Shown here: positions 18,003 to 27,654 of the stretch, in pieces
How the letters are laid out: every line of letters begins with the position of its first letter
Position numbering within the stretch: position 1 is the stretch's first letter
Assembly (NCBI GenBank): GCA_024743405.1
Contig: JANSWP010000053.1
Coordinates: forward strand, 1-48,975
Direction: 5' to 3'
Length of the DNA: 48,975 bases
Source of the DNA: Bacteroidota bacterium
GTDB lineage: Bacteria; Bacteroidota; Bacteroidia; Chitinophagales; Saprospiraceae
Position numbers and translations under genes: made by a program
Notes under the pieces: generated by a model
Told to the model about the DNA's origin: nothing
Database searches by the model: none
The model's input: only the letters and a program-made list of their open reading frames with translations

Positions 18003-18928
18003 AAATTTTCTAAATATCGATTATACAAATGATGGGCTTGAACATAGGCCGATTGTGGACTCATAAAATGTGAAAATTCAAAAGTTATTGCTTTTTCAAG
18101 TCCTGCTTTTTCAGCGGCATTGAGTTTCATGAGCAATTTTTCCCATTTAATGGGTAGGAATTTAATGGGCATATCCCGATCAAAGGATTCGGCATTAGTC
18201 CAACATCGTAAACCATATTTATCAGCTAATTTTTTATTAATGGAAAAATAATCAGCTAATTCATGAAGCTCAACATGACCATCTTGAAATGCCAAAATAT
18301 CAACAGCATCTTTGATTCCGTCGAGGATTTCTGACCAATCTTCTTCATGTCTTTTTAAGCCGATGGAATCAGATTTTGTCAGAGAACTTTGACTAGATAA
18401 CAGGGCTTTTTTGCCATCAATATAAGGGGAGATTAAGGTTGGTAAACCTCCTGAAACAGCCTTGCAATGTTTTCCTAATTGAGTATAAAGGTCAATGATT
18501 TGTCCCATTTTCTGACTCACTTCTTGGCATAAATACCACCCTCTGAAGGCGGGCATGTTGCCATATTTTTTCCAAACTTCATCAATGACTTTTAAATTGA
18601 TATCTACCTCTTTTTGAAAATCGCCTTGTTCCCACCAATATTTTCCTGAATCATACAATCCAAAGTAAAAAGCCATCCCATGTTTTTCGGATAATTCCAA
18701 ATAAAGCTGAACCAAATCGATGGGAGGATGATAAGTCCCTTCGTGTTTCATTAAATAATCACAAGGGAAAGTTTGCCATCTTTTATGTCCACATCGAATG
18801 AGGATGACCGTGTCAATCCCCATTCTTTTCATGTGTGCAAAGTCGATGTCCCATTCCTTTTTTCCCCAGTTTTGGTGAGGAATGTCATGGCTTATTTCGT
18901 CTAAAAACGTAGCGGTAATTGGAAGCAT
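17999..18928 (-). CDS. DUF4434 domain protein (TIM-barrel, glycosidase-like)
   Basis: A 309-residue protein with TATFLDEISHDIPHQNWG at the N-terminus, MGIDTVILIRCGH, and FYFGLYDSGKYWW, the pattern of DUF4434 (a TIM-barrel family related to glycosidases). No signal peptide is present, so it may work in the cytosol. Acidic residues in RGWYLCQEVSQ and AFQDGHVELHEL are candidates for catalysis, by analogy only. It sits between the symporter (43 bases upstream) and the AGE epimerase (4-base overlap), so it probably acts on the imported sugar. Function is not established. Confidence 0.8.
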   Translation of the reverse strand: MLPITATFLDEISHDIPHQNWGKKEWDIDFAHMKRMGIDTVILIRCGHKRWQTFPCDYLMKHEGTYHPPIDLVQLYLELSEKHGMAFYFGLYDSGKYWWEQGDFQKEVDINLKVIDEVWKKYGNMPAFRGWYLCQEVSQKMGQIIDLYTQLGKHCKAVSGGLPTLISPYIDGKKALLSSQSSLTKSDSIGLKRHEEDWSEILDGIKDAVDILAFQDGHVELHELADYFSINKKLADKYGLRCWTNAESFDRDMPIKFLPIKWEKLLMKLNAAEKAGLEKAITFEFSHFMSPQSAYVQAHHLYNRYLENL

Positions 18929-18971
18929 TTAGGTTGAAATTAATCTTTTCCGATCGAGTAAAGTCTATTGA

Positions 18972-20792
18972 TTAATCCTCTAATGTATCATACCAATACT
19001 TTTTCAATAGCCAACTTGTCAATACAAAAATCATAAAGCAAATGGCTAAATCGGTCATGTCTCTTATCAATAAATAAATGGGCATGACAACCAAAGTCAT
19101 TTGCCAAACAATACCGACAAGGACATTGAAAGCGTCGCGTTTGAAATTTTTATTAGGAATGAAACTAGGATCTTCTTTTTGAATTTTTTCAATGACAGGT
19201 TTCCAAAAACCCCATGGTTTGGTTTGTCGATAAAAGTTTTTTAAGACTTCCTCGTCATCAGGTTTTGTAAGGAACGTACCCAAAATACAACCTAAGAAAG
19301 ACACCCCAAGAATTATTGGAAATAAGAAGATATCTGCTGTCTCAGGAAACATGCTTGGTACAAAAGTCGAGGCGATCAACCCACCTAACATTCCGAAAAA
19401 ATAACCATAGCCATTAAATCGCCACCAAATCCATTTCAAAACATTCGCTGCGGCGTAGCCTCCATAAAGGGCGGAAGTAATCCAAAGGGTCAATGAATTA
19501 ATCGATTCTGCAAAGAAACCAGCTGCAATTCCGATAACAACTAAAATAAACGATGACAAATAACTATATCTCACATAAGTCTTGTCAGAAGCATGAGGGT
19601 TGATATATTTTTTATACAAATCATTGACTACGTATGCGGGTGCTGCATTGATAAAAGCAGCGAAAGTGCCCATAAAAGCGGCCAAAAGTCCTGCAAGTAA
19701 AAGCCCTTTAAAGCCAACAGGTACAAATCGTTCAATTGCTAATGGTAAGACCAACTCAAAATCAATATCTGATCCCATCGCCTCAAATTCGGGCATCAAA
19801 TAAACCAACGACAAAATCGCAAAACCGGCAATCATTAAATATCTAGGAAACCCCAAAACTAATATGGTCAATCCACTCATCTTGGCTGCCTCAGAAGGTG
19901 TTCGAGTCGAAAGAACTCTTTGCATGTCATAACTAGGAACAGGCCCTGCAAGGCTTGCGAAAATCCCTTTGAAGATCATCATCATGACCAAATAACCCAT
20001 CAATTGAAAACCATCCGATTCGATTTTTTGATTGACTGTGTCGAGGTAACCCGTCCAGTCCAAACCTAATTCCCAACCAAAAAATAAATCTTGCCAACCA
20101 TCTGGAACAGCAGCTGAAATTTGTTCACCTGTGACACTCGTAAAAGCAATATATCCAATCACAAAACAGGAAATGGTCATTATGATAAACTGTAGAACCT
20201 CAGTCAGAACAACACTATACATTCCTCCTTTTATTACATAGAGAGTGGTAATAGCGATGATTGAAAAAGCATAGCCTTGTTCAGAAGTCAATTGAAGGAT
20301 GCCGAGAGAGACAGATAGATCCCATGGGAAAAAGATGGCTGCAAACTTTCCAATGCCCACAAAAAAATAGGCGATAAATCCAAATACACTAATAATCGCA
20401 AAAACAGTCACAATGATGTGAGAGAGTTTTGCGCCACGTTCCTCCCCAAACCGGTGTGTAATCCACTGTGCACCCGTCATGACATTGGAACGGCGCAGCC
20501 AAATCGCGAGGAATACCATCACAAACACCTGATTCCAAACTGGCCAGAGCCATGGAATCCAGGCGCTTTTTAGCCCGTAAACAAACATTAAAGTCACTGC
20601 CCACATTGTCCCTGAAATATCGAACATCCCAGAGGCATTCGACAAACCTAGGAAATACCATTTGATTTGGTTGTTGCCTAAAAAGTAGGATTCTAAATTT
20701 TGGGAAGCCTTTTTTGAAATCCAAAAACCTATGAAAATAGTAATGACAATATAAAGAAGGACGATAGAAATATCTAAAGGGTGGAGACTCAT
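18972..20792 (-). CDS. Sodium:solute symporter (SSS family), sugar-type
   Basis: An inner-membrane Na+-coupled transporter of about 606 residues and 13-14 helices. Typical SSS signatures are SLHPLDISIVLLYIVI, SQNLESYFLGNNQIKWYFLG, GAQWITHRFGEERGA and YVIKGGMYSVVLTEVLQF. The start is set at 20792, where the conserved N-terminus begins; the in-frame ATG at 20873 would run through the palindromic operator at 20846-20861. It heads a minus-strand operon (symporter, DUF4434, AGE epimerase, FrnE-like, perhaps MDR). The substrate is unknown; neighbours suggest a mannose-type or amino sugar. Confidence 0.93.
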   Translation of the reverse strand: MSLHPLDISIVLLYIVITIFIGFWISKKASQNLESYFLGNNQIKWYFLGLSNASGMFDISGTMWAVTLMFVYGLKSAWIPWLWPVWNQVFVMVFLAIWLRRSNVMTGAQWITHRFGEERGAKLSHIIVTVFAIISVFGFIAYFFVGIGKFAAIFFPWDLSVSLGILQLTSEQGYAFSIIAITTLYVIKGGMYSVVLTEVLQFIIMTISCFVIGYIAFTSVTGEQISAAVPDGWQDLFFGWELGLDWTGYLDTVNQKIESDGFQLMGYLVMMMIFKGIFASLAGPVPSYDMQRVLSTRTPSEAAKMSGLTILVLGFPRYLMIAGFAILSLVYLMPEFEAMGSDIDFELVLPLAIERFVPVGFKGLLLAGLLAAFMGTFAAFINAAPAYVVNDLYKKYINPHASDKTYVRYSYLSSFILVVIGIAAGFFAESINSLTLWITSALYGGYAAANVLKWIWWRFNGYGYFFGMLGGLIASTFVPSMFPETADIFLFPIILGVSFLGCILGTFLTKPDDEEVLKNFYRQTKPWGFWKPVIEKIQKEDPSFIPNKNFKRDAFNVLVGIVWQMTLVVMPIYLLIRDMTDLAICFMIFVLTSWLLKKYWYDTLED

Positions 20793-20814
20793 ATTGGTTA
20801 TTCGTTTGTTTATA

Positions 20815-20845
20815 TTTACCCACAAGATAAAAAAAATTAAATTTG
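20815..20845 (+). promoter_or_regulatory. Candidate promoter for the GH92 gene
   Basis: TTTA (20815-20818), 19 bases, then TAAATTTG (20838-20845), a full match to the Bacteroidota -7 box TAnnTTTG with correct spacing; only the -33 box differs (TTTA for TTTG). It directly abuts the operator-like palindrome, so a bound repressor would cover the transcription start. Confidence 0.6.
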
Positions 20846-20861
20846 CTGTGTTCGGACACAG
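20846..20861. promoter_or_regulatory. Operator-like palindrome, putative LacI-family site
   Basis: CTGTGTTCGGACACAG is an inverted repeat of 6-bp arms around TCGG, with the central CG usual for LacI-type operators. It lies between the divergent symporter and GH92 genes. Its core matches TGTGCCCGTGCACA in front of the LacI-family gene at 48802-48815 (shared pattern TGTGyyCGkrCACA). Confidence 0.6.
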
Positions 20862-20893
20862 TTTTTTATTCATTATTCGTTAATTCATTCAAA

Positions 20894-23161
20894 ATGACAA
20901 GTCGCCTTTTTTCAAAAAGTATTTTATTTAGCCTGGTTTTGATTCTTTCTATTTCAATAATTAATGCTCAAAATCCGAGTGAATATGTCAATCCTTTTAT
21001 TGGGACTTCCAACTTTGGAGCGACCAACCCCGGAGCGGTAATGCCTTCCGGAATGGTCTCCGTTGTTCCGTTTAATGTGGCATTTAAAGAAGGAAAAGAG
21101 AATAAATTTGAAAAAGATATAGGCTGGAATTCTAGAGCCTATATTGCTGAAAATTCCTTTTTGACAGGATTCTCACATATTAATTTGAGCGGGGTAGGGT
21201 GCCCTGATTTGGGAAGTATTATTACCATGCCAACGACGGGCGAAGTAGAGTTTGATGCTGAAAAGCACGGTTCTACTTATTCAAAGGAAATTGCTTCGCC
21301 GGGTTATTTTAGCAATCATTTGGATAAATACAGTATAAAAACTGAAATGTCGGCAACGCTTCGATCGGGTATTAGCCGATATACCTTCCCTAAAGGGCAA
21401 TCAAACATTTTACTCAATTTGGGATTGGGCTTGACGAATGAAACGGGCGCCATGTTGAGGATTGTTTCGGATACTGAAGTGGAAGGTTATAAACTCATTG
21501 GTACATTTTGTTATCGACCAGAAGATGTTCGCCCTGTTTATTTTGTTGCTAAATTTAGTAAGCCCGCAAAAAACTTTGGCGCTTGGAAAAAAATGCCAAA
21601 ATATAAAAGTGTGGAAGCAGATTGGGTCGGTTATAATGACGCTTATAAGCCGTATAAAGGCTATCGTCACGAAATGGTCGGTGAAGATATTGGAGCTTAT
21701 TTTTCATATGATACAGAAGAAGGCGAAAGTATAGATGTCAAAGTGGGTATCTCGTATGTTTCGATTGAGAATGCACGAGAAAATTTGGAAACCGAACAGC
21801 CTAGTTTCGATTTAGAAAATACGCGCAATGCTGCGGTTAAGGAGTGGAATCGTTTATTGAGTCGAATTAAAGTGGAAGGGGGACAAAAAGAGGATAAGGT
21901 TCTCTTCTACACAGCACTTTATCACCTGCTTTTGCACCCTAATATTTTACAAGATGTAAATGGCGAATATCCTTCGATGGAGGGATATGAAGTCAAAAAT
22001 ACGAATGGCAAAAATCGTTTTACAGTTTTTTCACTCTGGGATACTTATCGAAATGTACATCCATTTTTATCTTTAGTTTATCCTGAGTTACAAATTGATA
22101 TGGTTCATTCGATGCTTGATATGTACAAAGAAAGTGGATGGTTGCCGAAATGGGAGTTATTGAGTATGGAAATGTCTGTGATGGTCGGAGACCCTGCCCC
22201 GCCAGTTTTAACGGACACGTATTTACGTGGGCTTACCGATTTTGATGTGAACTTGGCTTATGAAGCCATGAAGAAAGGTGCGACCCAGTTAGAAAACAAT
22301 AAACTTCGACCGGGTATTCAGTTTTATGACAAAATGGGGATCATCCCGGAAGATGCCGAAAATGGATATGGACGAACGGTCTCTTCAACACTTGAATACA
22401 ATATTTCAGATTGGAATATTGCTCAATTGGCCAAAGCTTTAGGAAAAGAAGAAGATGCCCGATATTTTGAAAATCGGAGTCATTCTTATCGAAAATATTT
22501 TGACGATACCACCCAAATGTTGCGCCCAATTATGAAGGACGGGAGTTGGCTATATCCATTCAATCCCGAAGCCGGTAAAAATTTTGAACCCGTTATTGGT
22601 TATGTAGAGGGGAATGCTTGGCAATATCGATTTTATGTACCTCATGATATTAGAGGATTGATCGGTAAATTAGGGGGAGAAAAAGCTTTTTTGAATGCAT
22701 TGCAAGCTTGTTTTGATACAGATAATTATGACATGGCCAATGAGCCAGATATTACTTATCCATTTTTGTTTAATTATGTGGAAGGGGAAGAATGGCGCAC
22801 TCAAAAAACAGTTCGGGAACTGATTCGAAAGTATTATTTTAATGCTCCTGATGGCCTTCCAGGCAATGATGATACGGGAACGCTTTCAACTTGGCTACTA
22901 TATGGTATGATGGGCTTTTATCCGCACTGCCCTGGCGATATGAATTACACGTTGACCAGCCCTGTTTTTGATAAAATAACTATTGAATTAAATCAAGATT
23001 TTTATGAAGGAGAAGAATTGATCATTGAGACCAAGAACTCAGAGAATGACAATTTTTTAATTGATAAAATGACTTGGAATGGTAAAAAACAGAAGTCTTA
23101 TTTTATCAATCATGCGGATTTGGTAAAGGGAGGCGTTTTGGAATTTTGTTTGAAAAAATAG
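20894..23161 (+). CDS. GH92 family alpha-mannosidase
   Basis: An exported glycoside hydrolase of 755 residues, starting at the ATG at 20894 with a signal peptide ending INAQ. The GH92 pattern is clear: YVNPFIGTSNFG, GFSHINLSGVGCPDLG, FSLWDTYRNVHPF, EGNAWQYRFYVPHD, NEPDITYPFLFNY and the C-terminal GLPGNDDTGTLSTWLLYGMMG, whose NDD segment holds the catalytic base in characterised members. GH92 enzymes are calcium-dependent exo-acting alpha-mannosidases that trim N-glycans or mannans. It is divergent from the SSS symporter and shares its operator-like palindrome, so joint regulation is likely. Confidence 0.95.
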   Translation: MTSRLFSKSILFSLVLILSISIINAQNPSEYVNPFIGTSNFGATNPGAVMPSGMVSVVPFNVAFKEGKENKFEKDIGWNSRAYIAENSFLTGFSHINLSGVGCPDLGSIITMPTTGEVEFDAEKHGSTYSKEIASPGYFSNHLDKYSIKTEMSATLRSGISRYTFPKGQSNILLNLGLGLTNETGAMLRIVSDTEVEGYKLIGTFCYRPEDVRPVYFVAKFSKPAKNFGAWKKMPKYKSVEADWVGYNDAYKPYKGYRHEMVGEDIGAYFSYDTEEGESIDVKVGISYVSIENARENLETEQPSFDLENTRNAAVKEWNRLLSRIKVEGGQKEDKVLFYTALYHLLLHPNILQDVNGEYPSMEGYEVKNTNGKNRFTVFSLWDTYRNVHPFLSLVYPELQIDMVHSMLDMYKESGWLPKWELLSMEMSVMVGDPAPPVLTDTYLRGLTDFDVNLAYEAMKKGATQLENNKLRPGIQFYDKMGIIPEDAENGYGRTVSSTLEYNISDWNIAQLAKALGKEEDARYFENRSHSYRKYFDDTTQMLRPIMKDGSWLYPFNPEAGKNFEPVIGYVEGNAWQYRFYVPHDIRGLIGKLGGEKAFLNALQACFDTDNYDMANEPDITYPFLFNYVEGEEWRTQKTVRELIRKYYFNAPDGLPGNDDTGTLSTWLLYGMMGFYPHCPGDMNYTLTSPVFDKITIELNQDFYEGEELIIETKNSENDNFLIDKMTWNGKKQKSYFINHADLVKGGVLEFCLKK

Positions 23162-23185
23162 AATAAGAGACTTCGAAAATAAGGA

Positions 23186-23353
23186 CTAGTGGTTGAATTC
23201 TTAAATAATTGATAGATTAAACGAAGTTATTTTTGGTCTGGACAAGGCGAAGGTTCTTGAATTTAGCCAAAGCTAAATGAGAGGTTCTTTAACGAAATAC
23301 AGACCAAAAAGAACGAGAATAAACTGTCAATTATTTAGGAATCCAACCACTAG
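23186..23353. repeat. 168-bp hairpin repeat, copy C
   Basis: Outer arms 23186-23215 and 23324-23353 are complementary at about 27 of 30 positions. Inner arms 23226-23240 and 23300-23314 pair again, and a small hairpin ATTTAGC-CAAA-GCTAAAT sits in the middle. Read on the minus strand, the core (CGTTAAAGAACCTC, hairpin, ACCTTCGCCTTGTC) resembles that of copies A and B. It follows the GH92 gene by 24 bases and could also end its transcript. Confidence 0.75.
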
Positions 23354-23414
23354 ATAGGTTAATCAAAATCTCTATTTTGCCAATATTTTTTATCAATCAG
23401 AATTTCTATTAAAA

Positions 23415-24521
23415 ATGAAGACAACAAACATCCTCTTTCAATTAATTTTAATAATATTTCTTTCCAGCTGTATAAACCCTCAAAAGTTATTGGAGAAAGG
23501 AGATTATGACCGAGCTTTTACGGGTGCCTTAAACCGGTTGAAATCTTCGAATTCTAACCAAAATGAAGTGGATAAAGAAACTTTGATAAAGGCATTAGAA
23601 GGCATTTGGCAAAAGGATTCTACTAATATTGCCCGGTTGAGTAATAGTGCAACGGAAAAAGATTGGGACAAAGCGATCGATCTCAATCAAAAACTCAGGA
23701 AAAAGTTAGATAAGGCTCAACCTTACACAAGGGCTTTTGATAGTCGATATAATGATTTGATTGAGTTAGAAAATGGATTCCGAGAAGAGATTTTTATTTT
23801 TTATAAATCAAGAGGACTTGAAGATATTGAGAAATTTGACTTAGCTGGAAAAAAAGTGATTGCTCAAAGTGCTTATAATAATTTCCAAAAAGCTTTGGAG
23901 TATGGGACTGATCTTGAGACCGATTCTTTATCCAATGCTATGTTCAATAAAGGGGTTGTCAATTATCAAGTCGATGTCAGTACAAGATTAGTTTTTGGCA
24001 TTTTTGATTCAGAGATTGATCGTATTTTTGATGATATTGACTCTTATAGTAGAGGGTTTCGGCGGATATTTTTTGAAAGACCGATGGACGATGTTGATTG
24101 TGTGATGGAGATCGTTTTGCACGATTTAGATTTTGATTTGGATGAATCATCCTCAACCGATAAATACGAACGACGAGTGGAAGATGGATACGAAACAAAG
24201 GTGGATACTTCAGGTCAAGAAATACAAATCCCTAAGTATATAAATGTTTCAGGTAGTGTTACGACAACGACTTTTCGTAAGACCGGTAGCTTTCGAGTAG
24301 AAGTAAATATTCGTTCAAAAAGCGATAATTGTAATCTTTCGGGAGCTGATTTTTGGACGGAATTAGAAGATGTTATCACAGAAGAAATCAGAGAGGGCGA
24401 TGAGCGAGCATTGCCTAATAATTCTTCAAGTATTTTCACGGAAGAATTAAGAGACGACGATGAAATGGCAGAGGAAATGGCGATCAATTTATATAACCAA
24501 GTGGTTGATTATTATTTTTAA
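23415..24521 (+). CDS. Putative lipoprotein, unknown function
   Basis: I do not recognise this 368-residue protein. A lipoprotein signal is clear (LIIFLSSC, Cys about 19). The N-terminal half (about 25-190) is helical and charged, with TPR-like spacing (LLEKGDYDRAFTGALNRLK, KALEYG). The C-terminal half has acidic strand-like segments (MEIVLHDLDFDLDESS, YINVSGSVTTTT) and ends in NLYNQVVDYYF. It probably sits on the inner face of the outer membrane. It is 18 bases upstream of a sulfatase gene and may be co-transcribed with it, but it looks more like a general envelope protein than an enzyme. Confidence 0.8.
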   Translation: MKTTNILFQLILIIFLSSCINPQKLLEKGDYDRAFTGALNRLKSSNSNQNEVDKETLIKALEGIWQKDSTNIARLSNSATEKDWDKAIDLNQKLRKKLDKAQPYTRAFDSRYNDLIELENGFREEIFIFYKSRGLEDIEKFDLAGKKVIAQSAYNNFQKALEYGTDLETDSLSNAMFNKGVVNYQVDVSTRLVFGIFDSEIDRIFDDIDSYSRGFRRIFFERPMDDVDCVMEIVLHDLDFDLDESSSTDKYERRVEDGYETKVDTSGQEIQIPKYINVSGSVTTTTFRKTGSFRVEVNIRSKSDNCNLSGADFWTELEDVITEEIREGDERALPNNSSSIFTEELRDDDEMAEEMAINLYNQVVDYYF

Positions 24522-24539
24522 CAACTTTTACACATTAGC

Positions 24540-26597
24540 ATGAAAACGAAATACAAATTTACATTTTTTACTTTTTTCTTATTGGCTTTATTCAGTTGTC
24601 AGACTGAGGATAAAATGGCTCCTCCAAACATTATTTTCATCATGACCGATGATCACTCTGCTCAAGCCTTAAGTGCTTATGGGAGTCGAATTAATGAAAC
24701 CCCGAATCTTGACCGTATTGCGCAGAATGGAATCCGATTTGATCGAGCGTATTGCACTAATTCGATTTGTGCACCGAGTCGAGCCGTGATTTTGACAGGG
24801 AAATACAGCCACAAAAACGGGGTATTGAATAATTCACAAACCTTTGATGGGACTCAACAAACCTTGCCTAAATTGATGAAAGAAGGTGGTTATGAAACAG
24901 CAATGATCGGGAAATGGCATTTGAAATCACACCCAACGGGCTTTGATTATTGGAATGTTTTGCCGGGGCAGGGCGATTATTACAACCCCAAATTTATTGA
25001 AATGGGGGAGTATAAAACACATGAAGGGTACGTGACAGATTTGACGACAGATTTTGCATTGGACTGGTTGACAGATAGAACAGGAGAGAAGCCTTTTTTC
25101 CTTATGCTTCAGCACAAAGCACCACATCGAAATTGGATGCCTTCTCCTAAGCATTTGACCTTATATGATGATCGAGATATTCCTGAACCTGAAACGCTTT
25201 TTGATGATTATGAAACAAGAACGGTTGCATCTAAAGACCAGGAGATGAGTATTTCAGACCACCTACATTTGTCTTATGATTTGAAAGTGAAAAATGCGCC
25301 ACCTCGTGGAGCAGATTGGATGAATCATTGGCTGGACAATAAATTGGAGAGCATGACTGACAAGCAACGAACTGACTTTTTGGATGCTTACGAACCCAAA
25401 AATGAGGTTTTTTTAGAAGCCAATTTGGAAGGGAAAGAATTAGTTCGATGGAAGTATCAACGGTATATCAAAGATTATTTACGGTGTATCGCTTCTGTAG
25501 ATGAAAATATTGGACGCGTGTTGGATTATTTAGAGGGGGAAGGATTGTCAGAAAACACCTTGGTTATTTATACCTCTGACCAAGGTTTTTATCTTGGTGA
25601 ACATGGCTGGTTTGATAAAAGATTTATGTATGAAGAATCATATCGAATGCCTTTGATGGTACAATACCCGAAGAAAATAAAAGCTGGAGCTAGTACCGAT
25701 GCGCTCGTCATGAATGTAGATTTTGCAGCCACAATGCTTGATTTTGCAGGTTTGTCTACACCCGAAGATATGCAAGGAGAATCCTTTAGATCCATTGCTG
25801 AGACTGCACAAGAATCCGAAAATTGGCGAGAGGCGACCTATTATCATTACTTCGAATTCCCTGGGGTGCATGCGGTCAAAAGGCATTATGGTGTGCGCAC
25901 AAAAAGATATAAATTGATGCACTTTTATCATGACATTGACGCTTGGGAAATGTATGATCTAAAAGCGGATCCGAAGGAATTGAATAATGTTTATGGTAAA
26001 GCTGAATACGCTGATGTACAAAAAGATTTGGAAGTGAAATTAGTGGAAGCGCAAAAAAAATACGATGATTTACCAGAAGATTTTATGCCCAATTTATCAC
26101 GAAAAAAAGCGGAACATAAAGCTTTGGAAGCAACCTATAATTTTATTCAAATGCCTGATCCAAAGTATGACAATAACTTTGAAACACAAATGTCGGATGG
26201 TATGAAATGGATCTTTAATCCGTATGTTTCTTCGCCTTTAGATACTTGGTTGGGGTTTAATGAAAATGATTGTGAGGTAGTTTTAGATTTGGGTAAACCG
26301 ACCGACTTTGAGCAAATCGGACTGAATTGTTATCAAAATTCCGACTCTTGGATTTATTATCCAACGGCGATTGAATTTTCAATTTCTGATAATGGAAAAG
26401 ATTTTGAATTAGTGGAAAAAATGGAGATTGAAAACGAGGGGTACAAGGGCGGAATTCAACTTTTTCAAACTTCAAAAAAGGCACAAAAAACACGATTCGT
26501 AAAAGTGAAAACGTCGAAGATGGCATTAATTCCAAATGGTCGACCAGGAGCAGGCAAAAAATCTTGGGTTTTTGTCGATGAGGTGATGGTAAATTAA
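24540..26597 (+). CDS. Sulfatase with C-terminal discoidin-like domain, lipoprotein
   Basis: A type I sulfatase of 685 residues. It has a lipoprotein signal (LLALFSC, Cys20), metal-binding TDD (D37, D38), and the classic formylglycine site SICAPSR (C77) followed by [11 protein letters not shown] and GKWHLKS. The sequence around [15 protein letters not shown] and [13 protein letters not shown] is like the GlcNAc-6-sulfatase-type S1_11 group; that assignment is from memory and tentative. The last 140 residues (about 545-685) form a discoidin/F5-8C-like carbohydrate-binding module ([45 protein letters not shown]). A related tail ends the protein at 38343-40412. Confidence 0.94.
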   Translation: MKTKYKFTFFTFFLLALFSCQTEDKMAPPNIIFIMTDDHSAQALSAYGSRINETPNLDRIAQNGIRFDRAYCTNSICAPSRAVILTGKYSHKNGVLNNSQTFDGTQQTLPKLMKEGGYETAMIGKWHLKSHPTGFDYWNVLPGQGDYYNPKFIEMGEYKTHEGYVTDLTTDFALDWLTDRTGEKPFFLMLQHKAPHRNWMPSPKHLTLYDDRDIPEPETLFDDYETRTVASKDQEMSISDHLHLSYDLKVKNAPPRGADWMNHWLDNKLESMTDKQRTDFLDAYEPKNEVFLEANLEGKELVRWKYQRYIKDYLRCIASVDENIGRVLDYLEGEGLSENTLVIYTSDQGFYLGEHGWFDKRFMYEESYRMPLMVQYPKKIKAGASTDALVMNVDFAATMLDFAGLSTPEDMQGESFRSIAETAQESENWREATYYHYFEFPGVHAVKRHYGVRTKRYKLMHFYHDIDAWEMYDLKADPKELNNVYGKAEYADVQKDLEVKLVEAQKKYDDLPEDFMPNLSRKKAEHKALEATYNFIQMPDPKYDNNFETQMSDGMKWIFNPYVSSPLDTWLGFNENDCEVVLDLGKPTDFEQIGLNCYQNSDSWIYYPTAIEFSISDNGKDFELVEKMEIENEGYKGGIQLFQTSKKAQKTRFVKVKTSKMALIPNGRPGAGKKSWVFVDEVMVN

Positions 26598-26620
26598 TTT
26601 CCTAAAGATGTAACTGGTAT

Positions 26621-26780
26621 AGAGGGTCTTCTCAGAAAAAATAAATTCGTTTAAAAACCGTCCAAAAATTTATACCAGCCCTGAAGGGAGTTTTAGTGGT
26701 TTTTAAAATTTCTCCCTTTAGGGTTTTGGGGTAAAAAAGTTTGAAAAGCACTAAAACGGATTTTTATGAGAAAACCCTTA
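26621..26780. repeat. 160-bp hairpin repeat, second type
   Basis: Outer arms (26621-26652 and 26752-26780) pair imperfectly (AGAGGGTCTTCTCAGAA with GAGAAAACCCTTA). An inner hairpin pairs CCCTGAAGGGAG (26679-26690) with CTCCCTTTAGGG (26712-26723). The inner unit resembles a short repeat widespread in Bacteroidota (from memory). It fills most of the gap 26598-26820 after the sulfatase and may act as terminator. Confidence 0.65.
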
Positions 26781-26820
26781 ACTGGTGTATATCAATTAGA
26801 ATTTCAAGTTGAAATATTAT

Positions 26821-27525
26821 ATGAAAACAAAACTCATTATTTTTATTCTCATTCCTTTATTTATGGCTTGTGAAACCAAAGAATCAAATTTTTATAGCGT
26901 AAAAAAAATCCAAAATCAGACCCTTGAGATAACAGGTGATGGCGCTGATTCTCTATGGAGAAAGGCTTTTGTTTTAACTGATTTCACTTATCCTTGGCGA
27001 GAGGAAACCCCACCAAAAACGGAATTCAAAGCGTTGTACGATGATGATTGGTTTTATTTTTTATATCGTGCGGAAGATCCTGAGATTATCACAAAAACAG
27101 ACCCTGATTTAAATGAAGAAATGGAGGTCGTTAATTCAGATCGAGTAGAGATATTTTTCAAAAAGGATGATAAAATGAATCCTTATTATTCCTTAGAATT
27201 GGATGCGCGCGGAAGGATTTTGGATACGAAAGGGAAACATTATCGAGATATTGATATGGATTGGAATTGGCCCGAAGGACATTTGATTTTAGAAGCTTCG
27301 ACAGATGAAAATGGGTATTGGGTAGAGGGTAAAATCAGTTTTGAGTCTTTACGCGAGTTGGGTATGCTAGGTCATGGTATTTTGAAAGCGGGTTTATACC
27401 GTGGCGAATATGTAACCTTACCGAATGGCAAGCGCGAAACAAAATGGATTAGTTGGATAAAACCGGATTCAGAAACGCCAGATTTTCATATCCCATCGTC
27501 GTTTGGAGTGCTGAAATTGGAATAA
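26821..27525 (+). CDS. CBM9-like (carbohydrate-binding family 9) lipoprotein
   Basis: A 234-residue lipoprotein starting at the ATG at 26821 (MKTKLIIFILIPLFMAC, Cys17); the in-frame ATG at 26809 would add four residues to the signal. The mature part is one CBM9/DOMON-type beta-sandwich: LEITGDGADSLWRKA, FKALYDDDWFYFLYRAEDPEI, DRVEIFFKKDDKMNPYYSLELDARG, and a final W-x-S-W-I-K-P-D near 220. Members bind sugar chain ends; some bind haem. No catalytic domain is attached, so it likely captures glycans for the nearby sulfatase and hydrolases. A longer relative is at 44409-45526. Confidence 0.85.
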   Translation: MKTKLIIFILIPLFMACETKESNFYSVKKIQNQTLEITGDGADSLWRKAFVLTDFTYPWREETPPKTEFKALYDDDWFYFLYRAEDPEIITKTDPDLNEEMEVVNSDRVEIFFKKDDKMNPYYSLELDARGRILDTKGKHYRDIDMDWNWPEGHLILEASTDENGYWVEGKISFESLRELGMLGHGILKAGLYRGEYVTLPNGKRETKWISWIKPDSETPDFHIPSSFGVLKLE

Positions 27526-27561
27526 TTAGTAAATTATTAAACATTTGAATTTCATTTGTTT

Positions 27562-27569
27562 TAGTTTTG
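27562..27569 (+). promoter_or_regulatory. Candidate -7 box upstream of the choice-of-anchor L gene
   Basis: TAGTTTTG matches TAnnTTTG. A TTTG at 27544-27547 is only 14 bases upstream, too close for a normal -33 element, so this is a weak call. It would give a leader of about 80 bases. Confidence 0.3.
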
Positions 27570-27654
27570 AAAACTTTTCTTCAATGTAGCTTTTTTTTCA
27601 TTTATCAATATACTCAGGAATGAAAAAAATGGACGGAGAGAAAAATTCAAAACC

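Noticed and set aside
20793-20873. Longer N-terminus of the SSS symporter
   Set aside because: It would cover the palindromic operator and adds residues not typical of the family; the conserved start is at 20792.
25889-25898. TGTGCGCACA palindrome in the second sulfatase gene
   Set aside because: It lacks the four-base spacing of the two intergenic sites and is inside coding sequence.
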